Assembly: GCA_937890005.1 (NCBI GenBank)
Contig: CALBZA010000076.1
Span: forward strand, 1 to 5,887
Direction: 5' to 3'
Length of the DNA stretch: 5,887 bases
Source: an uncultured Verrucomicrobia subdivision 3 bacterium
GTDB taxonomy: Bacteria; Verrucomicrobiota; Verrucomicrobiia; Limisphaerales; DASXHY01
The translations under genes and the position numbers were made by a program. Below the pieces are notes generated by a model. That model did not search any database. It saw only the letters and a list, made by a program, of their open reading frames with translations, and was not told the DNA's origin. Below are positions 5,870 through 5,887 of the stretch, in pieces (the first letter of the stretch is position 1; each line of letters opens with the position of its first letter).

Positions 5870-5887
5870 GTGGCTGGTAATCAATGC

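Noticed and set aside
1..5887. tRNA, rRNA, CRISPR array or autonomous insertion sequence
   Set aside because: No cloverleaf-like segment, no regularly spaced direct repeats and no transposase motifs were seen on either strand.

Overview
The window looks like a bacterial chromosome segment of fairly high GC. It holds the tail of a type I restriction locus, a short gene-poor stretch with debris, and a complete two-component signalling pair. Giant one-piece sensor kinases with a two-component-regulator propeller plus a Y_Y_Y domain, together with short palindromic repeats between and inside genes, suggest Verrucomicrobiota or a similar soil/freshwater lineage such as Acidobacteriota. This placement is a guess from style, not from a marker gene.

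Left part (1-1293): the last ~319 codons of hsdR, the ATP-driven translocase/nuclease subunit of a type I restriction-modification system, enter from the left edge. Four bases after its stop comes a small zinc-metallopeptidase gene with an HELLH motif (YgjP-like, M48/COG1451 type), probably in the same operon. Inside hsdR, at 86-167, is a two-hairpin palindromic element flanked by a 7-bp direct repeat. It adds exactly 75 bp (25 codons) without breaking the frame and is the most striking item in the window.

Middle (1287-1802): about 500 bases hold no convincing intact gene. On the minus strand, 1287-1496 encodes a coiled-coil tail that looks like the C-terminal remnant of a larger protein and converges on the peptidase gene. 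The rest carries a small hairpin, an AT-rich patch and a 15-bp tandem duplication just before the sensor kinase.

Right part (1803-5650): a ~1066-residue sensor histidine kinase (signal peptide, periplasmic beta-propeller, Y_Y_Y domain, one membrane helix, HisKA_3 and HATPase domains) overlaps by 4 bases a NarL/LuxR-type response regulator. They should form one dedicated pathway: an extracytoplasmic signal read by the propeller, phosphotransfer from His to Asp57 of the regulator, then a change in transcription of unseen targets. The kinase lacks the usual glutamine of the HisKA_3 phosphatase motif.

Right edge (5651-5887): no solid gene. There is a weak terminator candidate, two hairpins that compete for the same strand segment, and a 30-codon signal-peptide-like ORF that stops early.

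I did not find a clearly new multi-gene system. The best leads are the in-frame palindromic insertion in hsdR, the antisense remnant beside the restriction locus, and the competing hairpins at the right edge.
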